Positions 1-8,621 of a stretch of DNA of 64,000 nt are shown here, in pieces. Where the stretch lies: NCBI GenBank assembly GCA_017134815.1, contig CP071032.1, forward strand, positions 2,228,001 through 2,292,000. The letters run 5' to 3'. The notes beneath the pieces were generated by a model. That model saw only the letters and a program-made list of their open reading frames with translations. It ran no database searches and had not been told where the DNA came from. The translations under genes were made by a program, and so were the position numbers. Each line of letters opens with the position of its first letter. Position 1 is the stretch's first letter. The DNA is from Lentisphaerota bacterium. Its GTDB lineage: Bacteria > Verrucomicrobiota > Lentisphaeria > Victivallales > Victivallaceae.

Positions 1-99
1 TTTTAGGATATAATAAAATTGAAATATATTTTTAAGACGGTCTGAAAATCATTTCGATTCATCCTCAGTGCTAATCGAGGACTGCATAGTTAAATGTAT

Positions 100-145
100 A
101 AAATAAAAGGAATTACGCATTTGTTTCTGTAGTGCGTAATTCCCG
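100..145 (-). terminator. Intrinsic terminator of the secretin pair
   Basis: A perfect 11-bp inverted repeat (GGAATTACGCA at 109-119, TGCGTAATTCC at 133-143) is followed on the minus strand by TTTTATTTTAT. It lies just past the stop of the downstream secretin gene, so it should end the two-gene minus-strand transcript. On the plus strand the tail is not T-rich. Confidence 0.85.
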
Positions 146-161
146 GATAATTCCCAGGGTA

Positions 162-2078
162 TTAATTATCCATCACCCACTGGTTAAAGAAATATTTATT
201 TTTATCACCGGCGTTTTTCAGTTTTTCTTCAGTATTCTTTACCTGAGAAACTACAGTTTTCCCAACAGTTGATTCAGGATAGGAAGATTCTGCTTTACAG
301 ACCAGTACCAGCTGTGAGCGTTTTGTTGATTCACTTTCAGTTGAAAACAGGTAGCCCAGGACTGGAAGCTTTGAAAGCAGCGGCAACCCGGTAGTGCTGC
401 GCACAACTTCACGTTTTCGGAGTCCACCTATCACAAAGCCGTTATCATTGTGCCCGATGTGTACTTTAGTTTTAATGCGGCTGTCTTTGGACAGGCGAGG
501 TGTCCCGTCCGAAGACCAGCCGATAAGGCTGACATCTGTCATGTCTATGTCCAGTACCGTAGCTCGCATATTAACTACCGGGGTTATGGAAATATTGAAC
601 CCGTAGCTGCCTGGTTTGAGCCCGAACTGAGTGTTGCGCTGGCTCGTTTCCGTCTGGGCCGGATCAACAGTTACCCACTCGGTCTGCCCGTTTTTATCGG
701 TTACTGGTTTCTGCAGTTTAAAGCCGAAAACCGTAACATCAGTACCGTAGTCTCTGCCGTTACCGTCAATAAAGGTATTGCCTTTTACTGACATCATATA
801 ACTGGTTGTTCCGGGGTTGCCAGTGTCAATTTCCATAACGGCCAGGTTGCAGCTGTTGCTGGTTTTCATCGCGATTCTGGTTCCATCGCTTTTATAGGCG
901 TACAATCTGTAATCGACGTTTGTATTGTCAAATGAAGTTCCATTGGTAAATGAGCCGGATTCATTGTAAACCGCCTCTTTTACCCCGGAGCCGGCCTGTT
1001 TATCCAAACGTTCTACATTAAATATCCCGGACTGTTTAGTGATATTTCCGGTCTGCCGGTTCCTGATTAAAATACTGCCTTGTGTCAATATCTCAGCTTT
1101 GCCTTTTGAGGCCAGAAAGTCCAGGTAGCGGCTGTTCCATTTTGGGTTGAAATTGATAAATTTGGTATTGCCGGAACCGGTTTTTGCCAGCCCGGAACCG
1201 AAGGTGCCGCCCCAGTTGCTGCGATAACGCATTCCGGTACTGAAAAGATCAGCGCCATCGTTATTTTTCCACGCCAGAAAATCTGCCCCGATATCTGAGT
1301 CGTTCTCGGCAAAAAGTTCATATACTTTATAAGTGAGTTTTACTTCAGGCAGCGGCACATCATACTGCCGCATCATTTTACGGATGTTTTTTATTGTGTA
1401 CAGAGGGGTATAAAAGAACAGGCTGTTCAAGCCTTCGTCCACATTGACTTTGTCTTTACCGTATTGCAGTTCGAGCTCTTCCGGGTTTGAACTTGTATTT
1501 GCACCTACGTTGGTAATCATTGTCTTGAGTTCGGCGGCAGAACGGTACATCGGCCAGTACATATAGCGCTCAGAGCCTGAAGACGCCGTTATTTTCGGCT
1601 GGTCAAGGGTTTTCACCAGGGTATCAAGCCCAACCCCGTTTACGGTATCGGTAAACCGGTAATCTTCAGCGGAAATAATCAGAAATTTGTCTCCGTTATT
1701 ATATTCAATACCCGCAACGAACGTATCATTATCAGCAACTTTTCTTGCTTCGACAGCAGACAGCAGGTAATCGCGCAGCGTATACGGGTTAGCATACTTC
1801 AGTTTGTAAACCTTTGTGATGACGAATGGATCGGCGTTGTCTCGAATAAAATTAACCCGCCCGGTGTTCTTGTCAATATCCACGTTCAGCCTGGCCATTA
1901 CCATTGTGTTTAAATATGGCCGCGAGGAACTGGTATTCTGCCCGCGTGGAATCCCTCCGGTAGTCAGGGCATTGCGGTCAAAAACCTCCGGTACCTGAGA
2001 ATAACGCAAATCCTGAGCATACGTTTTCGCAGATGCCATCAGAAGTACTAATATTACAGAAAGTATAATTTTTTTCAT
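162..2078 (-). CDS. GspD/PilQ-like secretin family protein
   Basis: Probable outer-membrane secretin-family protein of 638 aa. A signal peptide is evident (MKKIILSVILVLLMASAKTYA). Residues about 70-165 and 180-250 look like two secretin N-type modules (VYKLKYANPYTLRDYL; a second ending YDVPLPEVKLTYKVYE). The C-terminal part carries the family hallmark around residues 545-600: VIGGLRKREV, then GLPLLSKLPVLGYLF, then a beta-strand-like tail. Secretins form multimeric pores for type II/III secretion, type IV pili or filamentous phage export. Which of these applies cannot be told here, because no GspE/PilB, inner-membrane platform or pilin genes are adjacent. It is second in an operon with a paralogue 17 bp upstream, and a good SD (GGAGG) precedes the ATG. 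The family call is firm and the system is unknown. Confidence 0.85.
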   Translation of the reverse strand: MKKIILSVILVLLMASAKTYAQDLRYSQVPEVFDRNALTTGGIPRGQNTSSSRPYLNTMVMARLNVDIDKNTGRVNFIRDNADPFVITKVYKLKYANPYTLRDYLLSAVEARKVADNDTFVAGIEYNNGDKFLIISAEDYRFTDTVNGVGLDTLVKTLDQPKITASSGSERYMYWPMYRSAAELKTMITNVGANTSSNPEELELQYGKDKVNVDEGLNSLFFYTPLYTIKNIRKMMRQYDVPLPEVKLTYKVYELFAENDSDIGADFLAWKNNDGADLFSTGMRYRSNWGGTFGSGLAKTGSGNTKFINFNPKWNSRYLDFLASKGKAEILTQGSILIRNRQTGNITKQSGIFNVERLDKQAGSGVKEAVYNESGSFTNGTSFDNTNVDYRLYAYKSDGTRIAMKTSNSCNLAVMEIDTGNPGTTSYMMSVKGNTFIDGNGRDYGTDVTVFGFKLQKPVTDKNGQTEWVTVDPAQTETSQRNTQFGLKPGSYGFNISITPVVNMRATVLDIDMTDVSLIGWSSDGTPRLSKDSRIKTKVHIGHNDNGFVIGGLRKREVVRSTTGLPLLSKLPVLGYLFSTESESTKRSQLVLVCKAESSYPESTVGKTVVSQVKNTEEKLKNAGDKNKYFFNQWVMDN

Positions 2079-2095
2079 TGTATATGCCTCCTCAT

Positions 2096-3769
2096 TTAAT
2101 TTACATGAGGCTGTTGTTCAATATTATTTATCACCTTTTCACCGCTGGTGTCGGCTGTTTTCTGAAAATTTTGCTTTACCAGCTCCACATCGCGGTCCAT
2201 ACCGCCAGGCAGCAGGTTATTTGTATCCGGATGTATCAGTTCTCCTTTAACCGTCACATAAAACCGGTTTTTCAGTTTTATTTCGGTAGAAGTGCCAAAC
2301 AGGTATTTCAAATATGGGATATCCATAAGCCACGGTACCCCTATAAACTGTTTTACATCCTGTTCCGTATCGTAGGAACAAAGCAGTTTCTCTGTTCCAA
2401 GTTTGAGTGAAATTGATGAGTCGACATCAGATGAGTCAATTAACTGCTCTCCAAGATTGTTGCGCTCTACCGGCGTATTCATGCTTATTTTATAGCCGAA
2501 AATAACCACGCTGCCAATTTTGGCGTAAGTATCCGGGTCGTATTTCTCAAAATCCTTTTCACCAAGCGCATGATTTTTACTGTAATGCATACAGATCGTC
2601 GGGTTTTCAACTTCCACATCAAATTTCGCATTTGAGTTTGTCGAAGGAACAACATTTGTCTGGTCCTGATCACCTTTCTCAATATTCTGATATTCCGGCT
2701 CCAGAACTATCGGATAAGTTCCGCTGTAATTATTTACCACGGTCAGCGTACCGGTAGCCGCGACATCGGCTTTTCCATTTTGACTCAGCATCCGGATAAA
2801 GCTCATGTCAAAAGCCGGAGCAAAAAACATTCCTCCCCAGGCAAAATTAGACGTGCCGGCCAGATTTACACTTTGACTGGTCAAGTAGTTTATAAAGTTG
2901 CCTGATGTACTGGCAAACAGGTCCTGAAAACTGAAATTGAAAATATTCAGTCCCGGCCCGTTTTTCCAGGCATTATAGTCAATGCCCAGGTCGTGCAGTT
3001 TACTTTCCCGGATCTCATAGACCTTGAATGTCAGTCTTACCTGCGGCAGCGGCCGATCGAGATACTCCAGCCAGTGTCTTACTTTTTCATCACTGTGATA
3101 ACGGTCTGTTTTCCAGTAAATGACGTTCGAATTCAAGTTGTTCCAGACATAGCCCTGTCCAACCACTGAACTGTTCAGTATTGATACAAAATCGTCCCCC
3201 GAACGATAACGCGGGCGATAGGCACCACGAGCTATTCCAGTTGAATCAACCAGTGATCCGGTTTTGTCTTTCAAACCGGGCCGGTCAAGCTGCCGCACCA
3301 TTTCGTCGACATACGGCATCATCTGCTGTCCGGTATTTACCAGGAGATACTGTATCTTACCGTATTTGTAATTAAGCCTTTCGACGCTGGATTGTGGAGA
3401 AAACCGCTTGACAGCGCCCAGAATAAATGGAGTCAGGTCAGCTGCCCGCAGATACTTCAGTTTATACACTTTTGAAACCATTTGCGGCTGGGCGTCATTT
3501 TGGATAAAGTGTACAGTTCTTGATTTGGTTTTCCCATCAAGCTGTGAGTAGGGATTGGAGAAGTTGTCCGGGAAAAGGATCTGTTTTTCGCCGGATTTTA
3601 CGATTTTCTTCGATGACGGCAAGCCGTTACCGGTATTATCAACAGCTTTATTGCCGGTTGCATCTTCATTAATACCACCCGATAACCCTGATTTGCCGTT
3701 CAGGTTTGCAGCGTCGCATAATGAAGGCAGCAATATAGCTGCTGCTGCAATACATAATAATCTGTTCAT
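2096..3769 (-). CDS. Secretin-like paralogue with degenerate C-terminus
   Basis: 557-aa exported protein and paralogue of the next gene in the operon. Both have the same N-terminal pattern (here VHFIQNDAQPQMVSKVYKLK, there VNFIRDNADPFVITKVYKLK) and the same LPQVRLTFKVYE / LPEVKLTYKVYE block before the secretin core. The C-terminal signature is weakened: FIGVPWLMDIPYLKYLFG stands where the partner has GLPLLSKLPVLGYLF, and the GG before it is missing. A signal peptide is visible (hydrophobic run LLCIAAAAILLPSLCDA). The start is taken at the ATG at 3769, 10 bp after GAGGAG, rather than an in-frame TTG one codon upstream. It may be a second ring subunit or a diverged pore; this is inference from the paralogy. 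Confidence 0.75.
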   Translation of the reverse strand: MNRLLCIAAAAILLPSLCDAANLNGKSGLSGGINEDATGNKAVDNTGNGLPSSKKIVKSGEKQILFPDNFSNPYSQLDGKTKSRTVHFIQNDAQPQMVSKVYKLKYLRAADLTPFILGAVKRFSPQSSVERLNYKYGKIQYLLVNTGQQMMPYVDEMVRQLDRPGLKDKTGSLVDSTGIARGAYRPRYRSGDDFVSILNSSVVGQGYVWNNLNSNVIYWKTDRYHSDEKVRHWLEYLDRPLPQVRLTFKVYEIRESKLHDLGIDYNAWKNGPGLNIFNFSFQDLFASTSGNFINYLTSQSVNLAGTSNFAWGGMFFAPAFDMSFIRMLSQNGKADVAATGTLTVVNNYSGTYPIVLEPEYQNIEKGDQDQTNVVPSTNSNAKFDVEVENPTICMHYSKNHALGEKDFEKYDPDTYAKIGSVVIFGYKISMNTPVERNNLGEQLIDSSDVDSSISLKLGTEKLLCSYDTEQDVKQFIGVPWLMDIPYLKYLFGTSTEIKLKNRFYVTVKGELIHPDTNNLLPGGMDRDVELVKQNFQKTADTSGEKVINNIEQQPHVN

Positions 3770-3785
3770 CAAGTCTGAACTCCTC

Positions 3786-4230
3786 TTCGATAGTTTTTCA
3801 TTCCGTTGTTTATAACAGATGTTTCATCCCTACTATCTCCGGATGCCAGACAATTTTCTTGTTTCTAGATCAAAACAATACTTCCTGTTTGCTAAATGCA
3901 GATTAAAGATTTTTTAGCTTATAATAAAATTTATAAAATTATTCAAGTTAAACATGGAGATCTATTTATGAGAAAATGAGCTTGGCGTTGATACAATGTT
4001 TTCAGTCTGTTAGAAATATATTTTCAGGACGTGATAATGCTGTCTGAATGCGCTGATTTTATTTTATTTATCTTTATTGATATCTTAAAAATGCGTGTAG
4101 CCAGTAGTGAGGTTTTTTTTTGCGGCCTTAAACTTTCAAAATAATTTGATTTTTGCATGTGCCTGATTACATTAACAGATTCACTGTTAATAAGATTTAA
4201 CTTGTTTAATTGCATATGGCTCATTCCTAA
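3786..4230. other. AT-rich intergenic region between divergent secretin and grpE units
   Basis: About 440 bp of AT-rich DNA separate the divergently transcribed secretin pair and grpE, so promoters for both must lie here. A TATAAT hexamer is present at 3920-3925 without a convincing -35. I see no CIRCE inverted repeat and no HrcA gene. A 76-codon minus-strand frame (4024-4254) overlaps the grpE start and has no credible start context, so it was not called as a gene. Confidence 0.5.
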
Positions 4231-4247
4231 ACAGGAGACACTGGTAA

Positions 4248-4913
4248 ATGACAACTGATAAAAAAGCTAAACATAAAAACAGCAGCAAAAAAATTGACGG
4301 GGAAGCTGAGCTCGATGTCCTGAGTGAGGAAACTGAAGCTACGGAAGCTGCCGCAGAAGCCGCAGAAGCCGCCGGCAAGAAAACAGCAGAGCCGAAAGAA
4401 CTTACTCCGGCGCAAAAGATTGCTGAGCTTGAGGCGCAACTTGCGGAAGCTCAGGATAAAATTCTGCGTACCCATGCTGAATTTATGAATTACCGGAAAA
4501 GGACTGCTAAAGAGATTGCCAATGCCAGAATGTTCGGGCTGACCGATACAATCACTCCTTTTCTACAGGTATTCGACCATTTCAACATGGCTGTAATAGC
4601 GGCGGAAAATTCTGATAATATGGACGCGATTCGTCAGGGACTTGAAATGATTCTCGGCGAATATAAGAAAGCTCTTGATGAACTGCATGTTGAGCGTTTT
4701 GAAGCTGCGGGTAAAGTATTTGACCCTGAACTGCATGAGGCCGTGGCTCATGAAGCTTCGGACGAGATTCCTGAAAACCATATTATCAAGCAATGGAGCT
4801 GCGGTTACAAAATAGGAGAACGCTTGCTACGGCCGGCGACAGTTGTGGTCAGCAGCGGTCCCGCTGCTGCGGAAAAAGAAGAATCCAGTGAACCCGAGAA
4901 CGAAGAGCAGTAA
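4248..4913 (+). CDS. grpE: Nucleotide exchange factor GrpE
   Basis: 221-aa GrpE, the nucleotide exchange factor that releases ADP from DnaK. The charged, Ala/Glu-rich N-terminus (about residues 1-60) leads into a long coiled coil (KIAELEAQLAEAQDKILRTHAEFMNYRKR). The C-terminal beta domain follows, with the conserved VERFEAAGKVFDPELHEAV and a late GYKIGERLLRPATVVVS block. AGGAG at 4233-4237 sits 10 bp before the ATG. dnaJ follows after a 17-bp gap, so the two are co-transcribed. dnaK is not in this window, so the usual grpE-dnaK-dnaJ order is broken. The acidic tail (EKEESSEPENEEQ) is not conserved in the family. Confidence 0.96.
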   Translation: MTTDKKAKHKNSSKKIDGEAELDVLSEETEATEAAAEAAEAAGKKTAEPKELTPAQKIAELEAQLAEAQDKILRTHAEFMNYRKRTAKEIANARMFGLTDTITPFLQVFDHFNMAVIAAENSDNMDAIRQGLEMILGEYKKALDELHVERFEAAGKVFDPELHEAVAHEASDEIPENHIIKQWSCGYKIGERLLRPATVVVSSGPAAAEKEESSEPENEEQ

Positions 4914-4930
4914 ACCGGAGATCAAATTAA

Positions 4931-6097
4931 ATGCCACAGGATTACTATGATTTGCTTGGCGTGAGTAAAAGCGCCTCTGATGCAGAAATAAAAAAGGCCT
5001 ATCGTAAACTGGCCATCAAATATCACCCGGATAAGAATCCGGGAGACAAAAAGGCTGAAGATAAATTCAAAGAAATATCAGAAGCTTATGAAGTTTTGAG
5101 TGATAAAGGAAAGCGTGCGAAGTATGACCAGTTCGGTCATGCCGCTTTTGCTAACGGCGGTCGCGGCGGTGCCGGCGGTGCCGGCGGTTTTCATGATCCG
5201 TTTGATATTTTCAGTCAGGTGTTCGGCGGTGCGGCCGGCGGTGGTGGCGGCAGCATATTTGAGGACCTTTTTGGCGGTGGCGGCGGGCAGAGGCGTTCCA
5301 ATGCCAGCGGAGCTGTTGACGGCGCCGATCTGCGTTATGATGTAGAGATTGACTTTGAAGATGCGGTTTACGGAGCTGACAAGCGCATTACTATCCCGAA
5401 AATGTCTGGTTGTAAAAGTTGTAACGGCACCGGTTGTGAAGCCGGATCCGGGCGTATAACCTGCAGTCGCTGTGGCGGTTCAGGTCAAATAGCCATGTCG
5501 CAGGGGTTTTTCAGCGTCAGGCAGACCTGTCCCAGCTGTCAGGGTGCCGGTCAGGTGATCGAGAAACCCTGCAGTAAATGCCATGGAGAAGGCAGAGTGC
5601 GTGTTGAGCGTAAACTGCAGATTCATATACCGCCCGGTGTTGATACCGGTTCCAGGCTGCGCGTTGCCCATGAAGGCGAAAGCGGGGTAAGAGGTGGTCA
5701 GACCGGTGACCTTTATGTGTTTATTCATGTCAAACCGCATAAAATCTTTAAGCGCGAGGGCAATGACCTGCTTTGTGAAATGCCGGTTCCGTTCAAAACA
5801 GCCGCCATGGGCGGAGTTGTTGAAGTACCTACAATCAGCGGCAAGGCCAAAATGAAGGTGCCGGCCGGTACTCAGAATGGAACTATTCTGCGCCTCAAGG
5901 GTAAAGGTGTGCCAGCGCTGCGCGGTGGTTCGCGTGGCGACATGCATGTTCGTATTGCGGTAGAAGTACCAACCAACCTGAATCGCGAACAGAAAGAACT
6001 GCTGGAAAAATTCCATGACTCGCTTGTTGACAGCAAAAATCATCCGCGTAAAGTGGATTTTGAGAAAAAAGCCAGCCCGTTTCTTAAGGACAAGTAA
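4931..6097 (+). CDS. dnaJ: Molecular chaperone DnaJ
   Basis: 388-aa type I DnaJ (Hsp40), which delivers clients to DnaK and stimulates its ATPase. Domain order is complete. The J domain (residues about 4-70) has the HPD tripeptide in [14 protein letters not shown]. It is followed by a long Gly/Phe-rich linker, then four CxxCxGxG zinc motifs ([32 protein letters not shown]), then the two C-terminal substrate-binding beta domains ([32 protein letters not shown]). Length is typical. It is co-transcribed with grpE, 17 bp upstream. A very stable hairpin follows the stop codon. Confidence 0.97.
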   Translation: MPQDYYDLLGVSKSASDAEIKKAYRKLAIKYHPDKNPGDKKAEDKFKEISEAYEVLSDKGKRAKYDQFGHAAFANGGRGGAGGAGGFHDPFDIFSQVFGGAAGGGGGSIFEDLFGGGGGQRRSNASGAVDGADLRYDVEIDFEDAVYGADKRITIPKMSGCKSCNGTGCEAGSGRITCSRCGGSGQIAMSQGFFSVRQTCPSCQGAGQVIEKPCSKCHGEGRVRVERKLQIHIPPGVDTGSRLRVAHEGESGVRGGQTGDLYVFIHVKPHKIFKREGNDLLCEMPVPFKTAAMGGVVEVPTISGKAKMKVPAGTQNGTILRLKGKGVPALRGGSRGDMHVRIAVEVPTNLNREQKELLEKFHDSLVDSKNHPRKVDFEKKASPFLKDK

Positions 6098-6104
6098 TAA
6101 CTGC

Positions 6105-6126
6105 AGGAGGCTTCGGCCTCCTTTAA
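6105..6126 (+). terminator. C(UUCG)G hairpin after dnaJ
   Basis: AGGAGGC (6105-6111) and GCCTCCT (6116-6122) form a perfect 7-bp stem closed by the extra-stable C(UUCG)G tetraloop, eight bases after the dnaJ stop. The following T run is short (TTTAA), so it may terminate only part of the transcripts or protect the 3' end of the grpE-dnaJ mRNA. smpB begins 23 bp further on. Confidence 0.55.
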
Positions 6127-6148
6127 TCCACCTTAGACAAAAAGCCAT

Positions 6149-6622
6149 ATGGGAAAAAAGAAAGAAAAAAAAGAAGCTGGCGGACCGTTGGCAAGAAACA
6201 AAAAAGCTTTTCACGACTACACTGTGCTTGATCGTTATGAGGCCGGCATTCAGCTCAAAGGCACCGAGGTCAAAAGTTGTCGTGCCCGCAATATCTCAAT
6301 GGCTGATTCCTATATAAGAATAAGCCGTGGTGAGGCCTTTCTGGTCAACGTCCATATTGCCACTTATGAGCAAGGTAATCTTTTTAACCACGAGCCCAAA
6401 CGTGCCCGCAAGCTGCTGATGAATAAAAAAGAAATTCTCAAACTGTGGCAGCAGATCAAGGAAAAGGGGCTTACCTTGATACCGTTGAAATTCTACTTGA
6501 AGCATGGCCTGATAAAAGTTGAAGTCGGTCTCTGCAAGGGGAAGACTCACAGCGATAAGCGCGATACTCTGCGCAAACGGCAGGATGATATGGACGCGCG
6601 CAAGGCAATGAGCCGTCTCTAG
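6149..6622 (+). CDS. smpB: SsrA-binding protein SmpB
   Basis: 157-aa SmpB, the tmRNA partner that brings alanyl-tmRNA to stalled ribosomes for trans-translation. It has the family's diagnostic blocks: NKKAFHDYTVLDRYEAGIQL, then LKGTEVKSCRARNISMADSY, then EPKRARKLLMNKKEI. The basic tail (KGKTHSDKRDTLRKRQ) enters the mRNA channel in known SmpBs. The N-terminal Lys-rich run is normal. No clear SD precedes the ATG, and this is the only in-frame start at the expected place. The tmRNA gene itself was not seen in the window. Its stop codon shares the sequence CTAG with the convergent larE gene. Confidence 0.96.
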   Translation: MGKKKEKKEAGGPLARNKKAFHDYTVLDRYEAGIQLKGTEVKSCRARNISMADSYIRISRGEAFLVNVHIATYEQGNLFNHEPKRARKLLMNKKEILKLWQQIKEKGLTLIPLKFYLKHGLIKVEVGLCKGKTHSDKRDTLRKRQDDMDARKAMSRL

Positions 6623-7428
6623 TGCTGTTTGGGGTTAAATCCGCCGCCGCGCCGGTAACCGCTTAAATCCAGCAGAACATTTTCGAAGCCGAAACTTTTC
6701 AATTTCTCTGTAATTTTACTGGAAAAAACCGCAGCTTTGGTCAAGTCTGACATTGCCAGCTCTATTCTGGCATCAGACTCGCCCTGCAGTCTGACTCTGC
6801 AGCCGCTGAACCCCAGATCCTGCAAAAATTCTTCCGCCTGATCAATCATTTTCAATTTACCGGTATCAAGCGAGGTGCCGTAAGGAATCCGCGAAGCGAG
6901 GCAGGCCGCGGCCGGAGCTTCGTAATTTGGCAGCTGCCATTTACGTGACAGGTCCCGAATCATTTCCTTGTTGAATCCCGCTTCAATAAACGGATGTCTG
7001 ATGCCAAGTTCTTTTGAGGCTTGCGAACCGGGGCGGTAGTCATCAAGGTCATCAAGGTTAGAGCCGTCCGCAACCCATTTCAGCCCGGCTGCTGCCGCGG
7101 CGTCGCTTACCGCCTGCATAATTACTTTTTTGCAGTAATAGCAGCGCAGCTGATCATTCTTTACCACATCTTCGTTATTCAGCGGATCTAGTTTCAGCAA
7201 GCGCAGCGGGAGGTTGTTTTTTGAAGCCCAGTCAATCGCAAATTCGTGTTCACGATGCGGGAGCATTTCCGAGACCACATGGAATAAGACAAATTTGCCT
7301 TCAGGCAAGGCACGCTGGACTGCGGCGGAAAGCAGGGTGCTGTCAACGCCGCCTGAAAAACAGACAGCAACACTGTCCATTTCTTTTAAAATACGCAGTA
7401 AGTTTTTTTCGCAGGATGAATCAGCCAT
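6619..7428 (-). CDS. larE: ATP-dependent sacrificial sulfur transferase LarE
   Basis: 269-aa LarE-family PP-loop enzyme. Characterised LarE adenylates and thiolates the pyridinium carboxylates during synthesis of the nickel-pincer cofactor of lactate racemase, donating sulfur from its own cysteine. The PP-loop SGGVDST lies at residues 25-31. The conserved AAACLASR places Cys at residue 176, the same number as the sacrificial cysteine of the Lactobacillus plantarum enzyme. A CYYC pair occurs at residues 96-99. No larB, larC or larA is present nearby, so the substrate here could differ. It is the last gene of the minus-strand run from the PHP gene, 11 bp after the glycosyltransferase. Confidence 0.88.
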   Translation of the reverse strand: MADSSCEKNLLRILKEMDSVAVCFSGGVDSTLLSAAVQRALPEGKFVLFHVVSEMLPHREHEFAIDWASKNNLPLRLLKLDPLNNEDVVKNDQLRCYYCKKVIMQAVSDAAAAAGLKWVADGSNLDDLDDYRPGSQASKELGIRHPFIEAGFNKEMIRDLSRKWQLPNYEAPAAACLASRIPYGTSLDTGKLKMIDQAEEFLQDLGFSGCRVRLQGESDARIELAMSDLTKAAVFSSKITEKLKSFGFENVLLDLSGYRRGGGFNPKQH

Positions 7429-7439
7429 AAAACAATAAA

Positions 7440-8621
7440 TTACTTTCCTAAAACAGATAACATTTTAAGATATTCCTCTTCCAGAATACCGGCCATTTTG
7501 TGCCAGTCAAACTTTTCGGCTACAAGTTTTTTGCCGTTCTTGCCCATCTTAGCGGCAAGTTCGGGATTTTCGAGTATTTTCAAAGCAAATTTAACAACAC
7601 TTTCGACATTCTGCGGCTCGGCACAATACCCGGTTGAGCCATCCAGAATAACCTCTGGAGTCCCATCAAGCCGGAAACCAATTGCCGGTTTGCCGGAGCC
7701 AAGTGCCTGCACTACTGAACGCGGCAAGCCTTCCCGGAGTGAAAGGTGCATTAATAGATCCATCAGGGCAATATAGCGGTAAACCTCATGCGGTGGTACC
7801 AGTCCGGCAAAATGGAAACGTTCAGTGAGACCCATTGCCGCGATTTCTTGTTGCATCTGTTCAAACATCGAGCCGTTGCCGACAATTAGAAAATGTACAT
7901 CCTGGTGTTTTTCAGCTATTGCTTTTGCAGCCGGCAGGAAATATTCATATCCTTTCAATGGAAACAGGCGGGCAACAGCGCCTACTACTTTTACGCCTTC
8001 CGGAATGCCGAGACGAACCCGCAGTTCAGCTTCCGGCTGTGAATTCAGGAATTTATCAATATCCATACCGCTGTAAACCACCTGATACTTTTCCCGGGGA
8101 GCTACCTTGCATTCCACACATTGATCTATCATGGCCTGGGCGACTGCGTATATCTTATGACAGCGTTTCGCAGCCCAGCGCTCCGCCGAAATGTACATCA
8201 GGTTTTTCCAGGAACTCTCATAGGGGTGAAATGCCTGTCCGTGTACGGTATGTACCACCAGCGGTACCTTGCAGTCCCAGGCGGCGGCCCGGCCGAGAAC
8301 TCCGGCTTTGGAGCTGTGGGTGTGTACAACATCAAATCCGCGCTCTTTAAAAAGATTTTTCAGCTGCCGGTAGGCCTTAAAGTCTTTTACCGCACTTATC
8401 TCCCGTACCAGATCAGGAATCTCAATTATTTCAAATTTCGGGAAATCAGTTTTTTTAAGCAGTTCTCCCTCAGGACCGGGCGAAGGTCCGGTTACCAGAA
8501 TAACTTCATGCCCTTCCTGAATATGTCCTGCTATGGTAAATAAAGTGTTTTCCTGTGCTCCCCCGACGATCATGCGGGTGATAACGTGGCATATTTTCAA
8601 CTTCCTCTTACTTGATGACAT
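7440..8621 (-). CDS. Glycosyltransferase family 4 protein
   Basis: 393-aa cytoplasmic GT-B glycosyltransferase of family GT4. The N-terminal acceptor domain opens with LKICHVITRMIVGGAQENTLF, the usual glycine-rich GGAQ motif. The C-terminal donor domain has VKVVGAVARLFPLKGYEYFL and the EX7E-type motif in SLREGLPRSVVQALGSGKPAIGF, with the two glutamates that contact the sugar nucleotide. The specific sugar and acceptor cannot be predicted; cell-surface polysaccharide or glycolipid is likely for the family. Its start overlaps the end of comEC by 14 bp, implying translational coupling. Confidence 0.88.
   Translation of the reverse strand: MSSSKRKLKICHVITRMIVGGAQENTLFTIAGHIQEGHEVILVTGPSPGPEGELLKKTDFPKFEIIEIPDLVREISAVKDFKAYRQLKNLFKERGFDVVHTHSSKAGVLGRAAAWDCKVPLVVHTVHGQAFHPYESSWKNLMYISAERWAAKRCHKIYAVAQAMIDQCVECKVAPREKYQVVYSGMDIDKFLNSQPEAELRVRLGIPEGVKVVGAVARLFPLKGYEYFLPAAKAIAEKHQDVHFLIVGNGSMFEQMQQEIAAMGLTERFHFAGLVPPHEVYRYIALMDLLMHLSLREGLPRSVVQALGSGKPAIGFRLDGTPEVILDGSTGYCAEPQNVESVVKFALKILENPELAAKMGKNGKKLVAEKFDWHKMAGILEEEYLKMLSVLGK

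Noticed and set aside
4024..4254. 76-codon minus-strand frame upstream of grpE
   Set aside because: It overlaps the grpE start, has low-complexity AT-rich codons and no recognisable protein or start signal.
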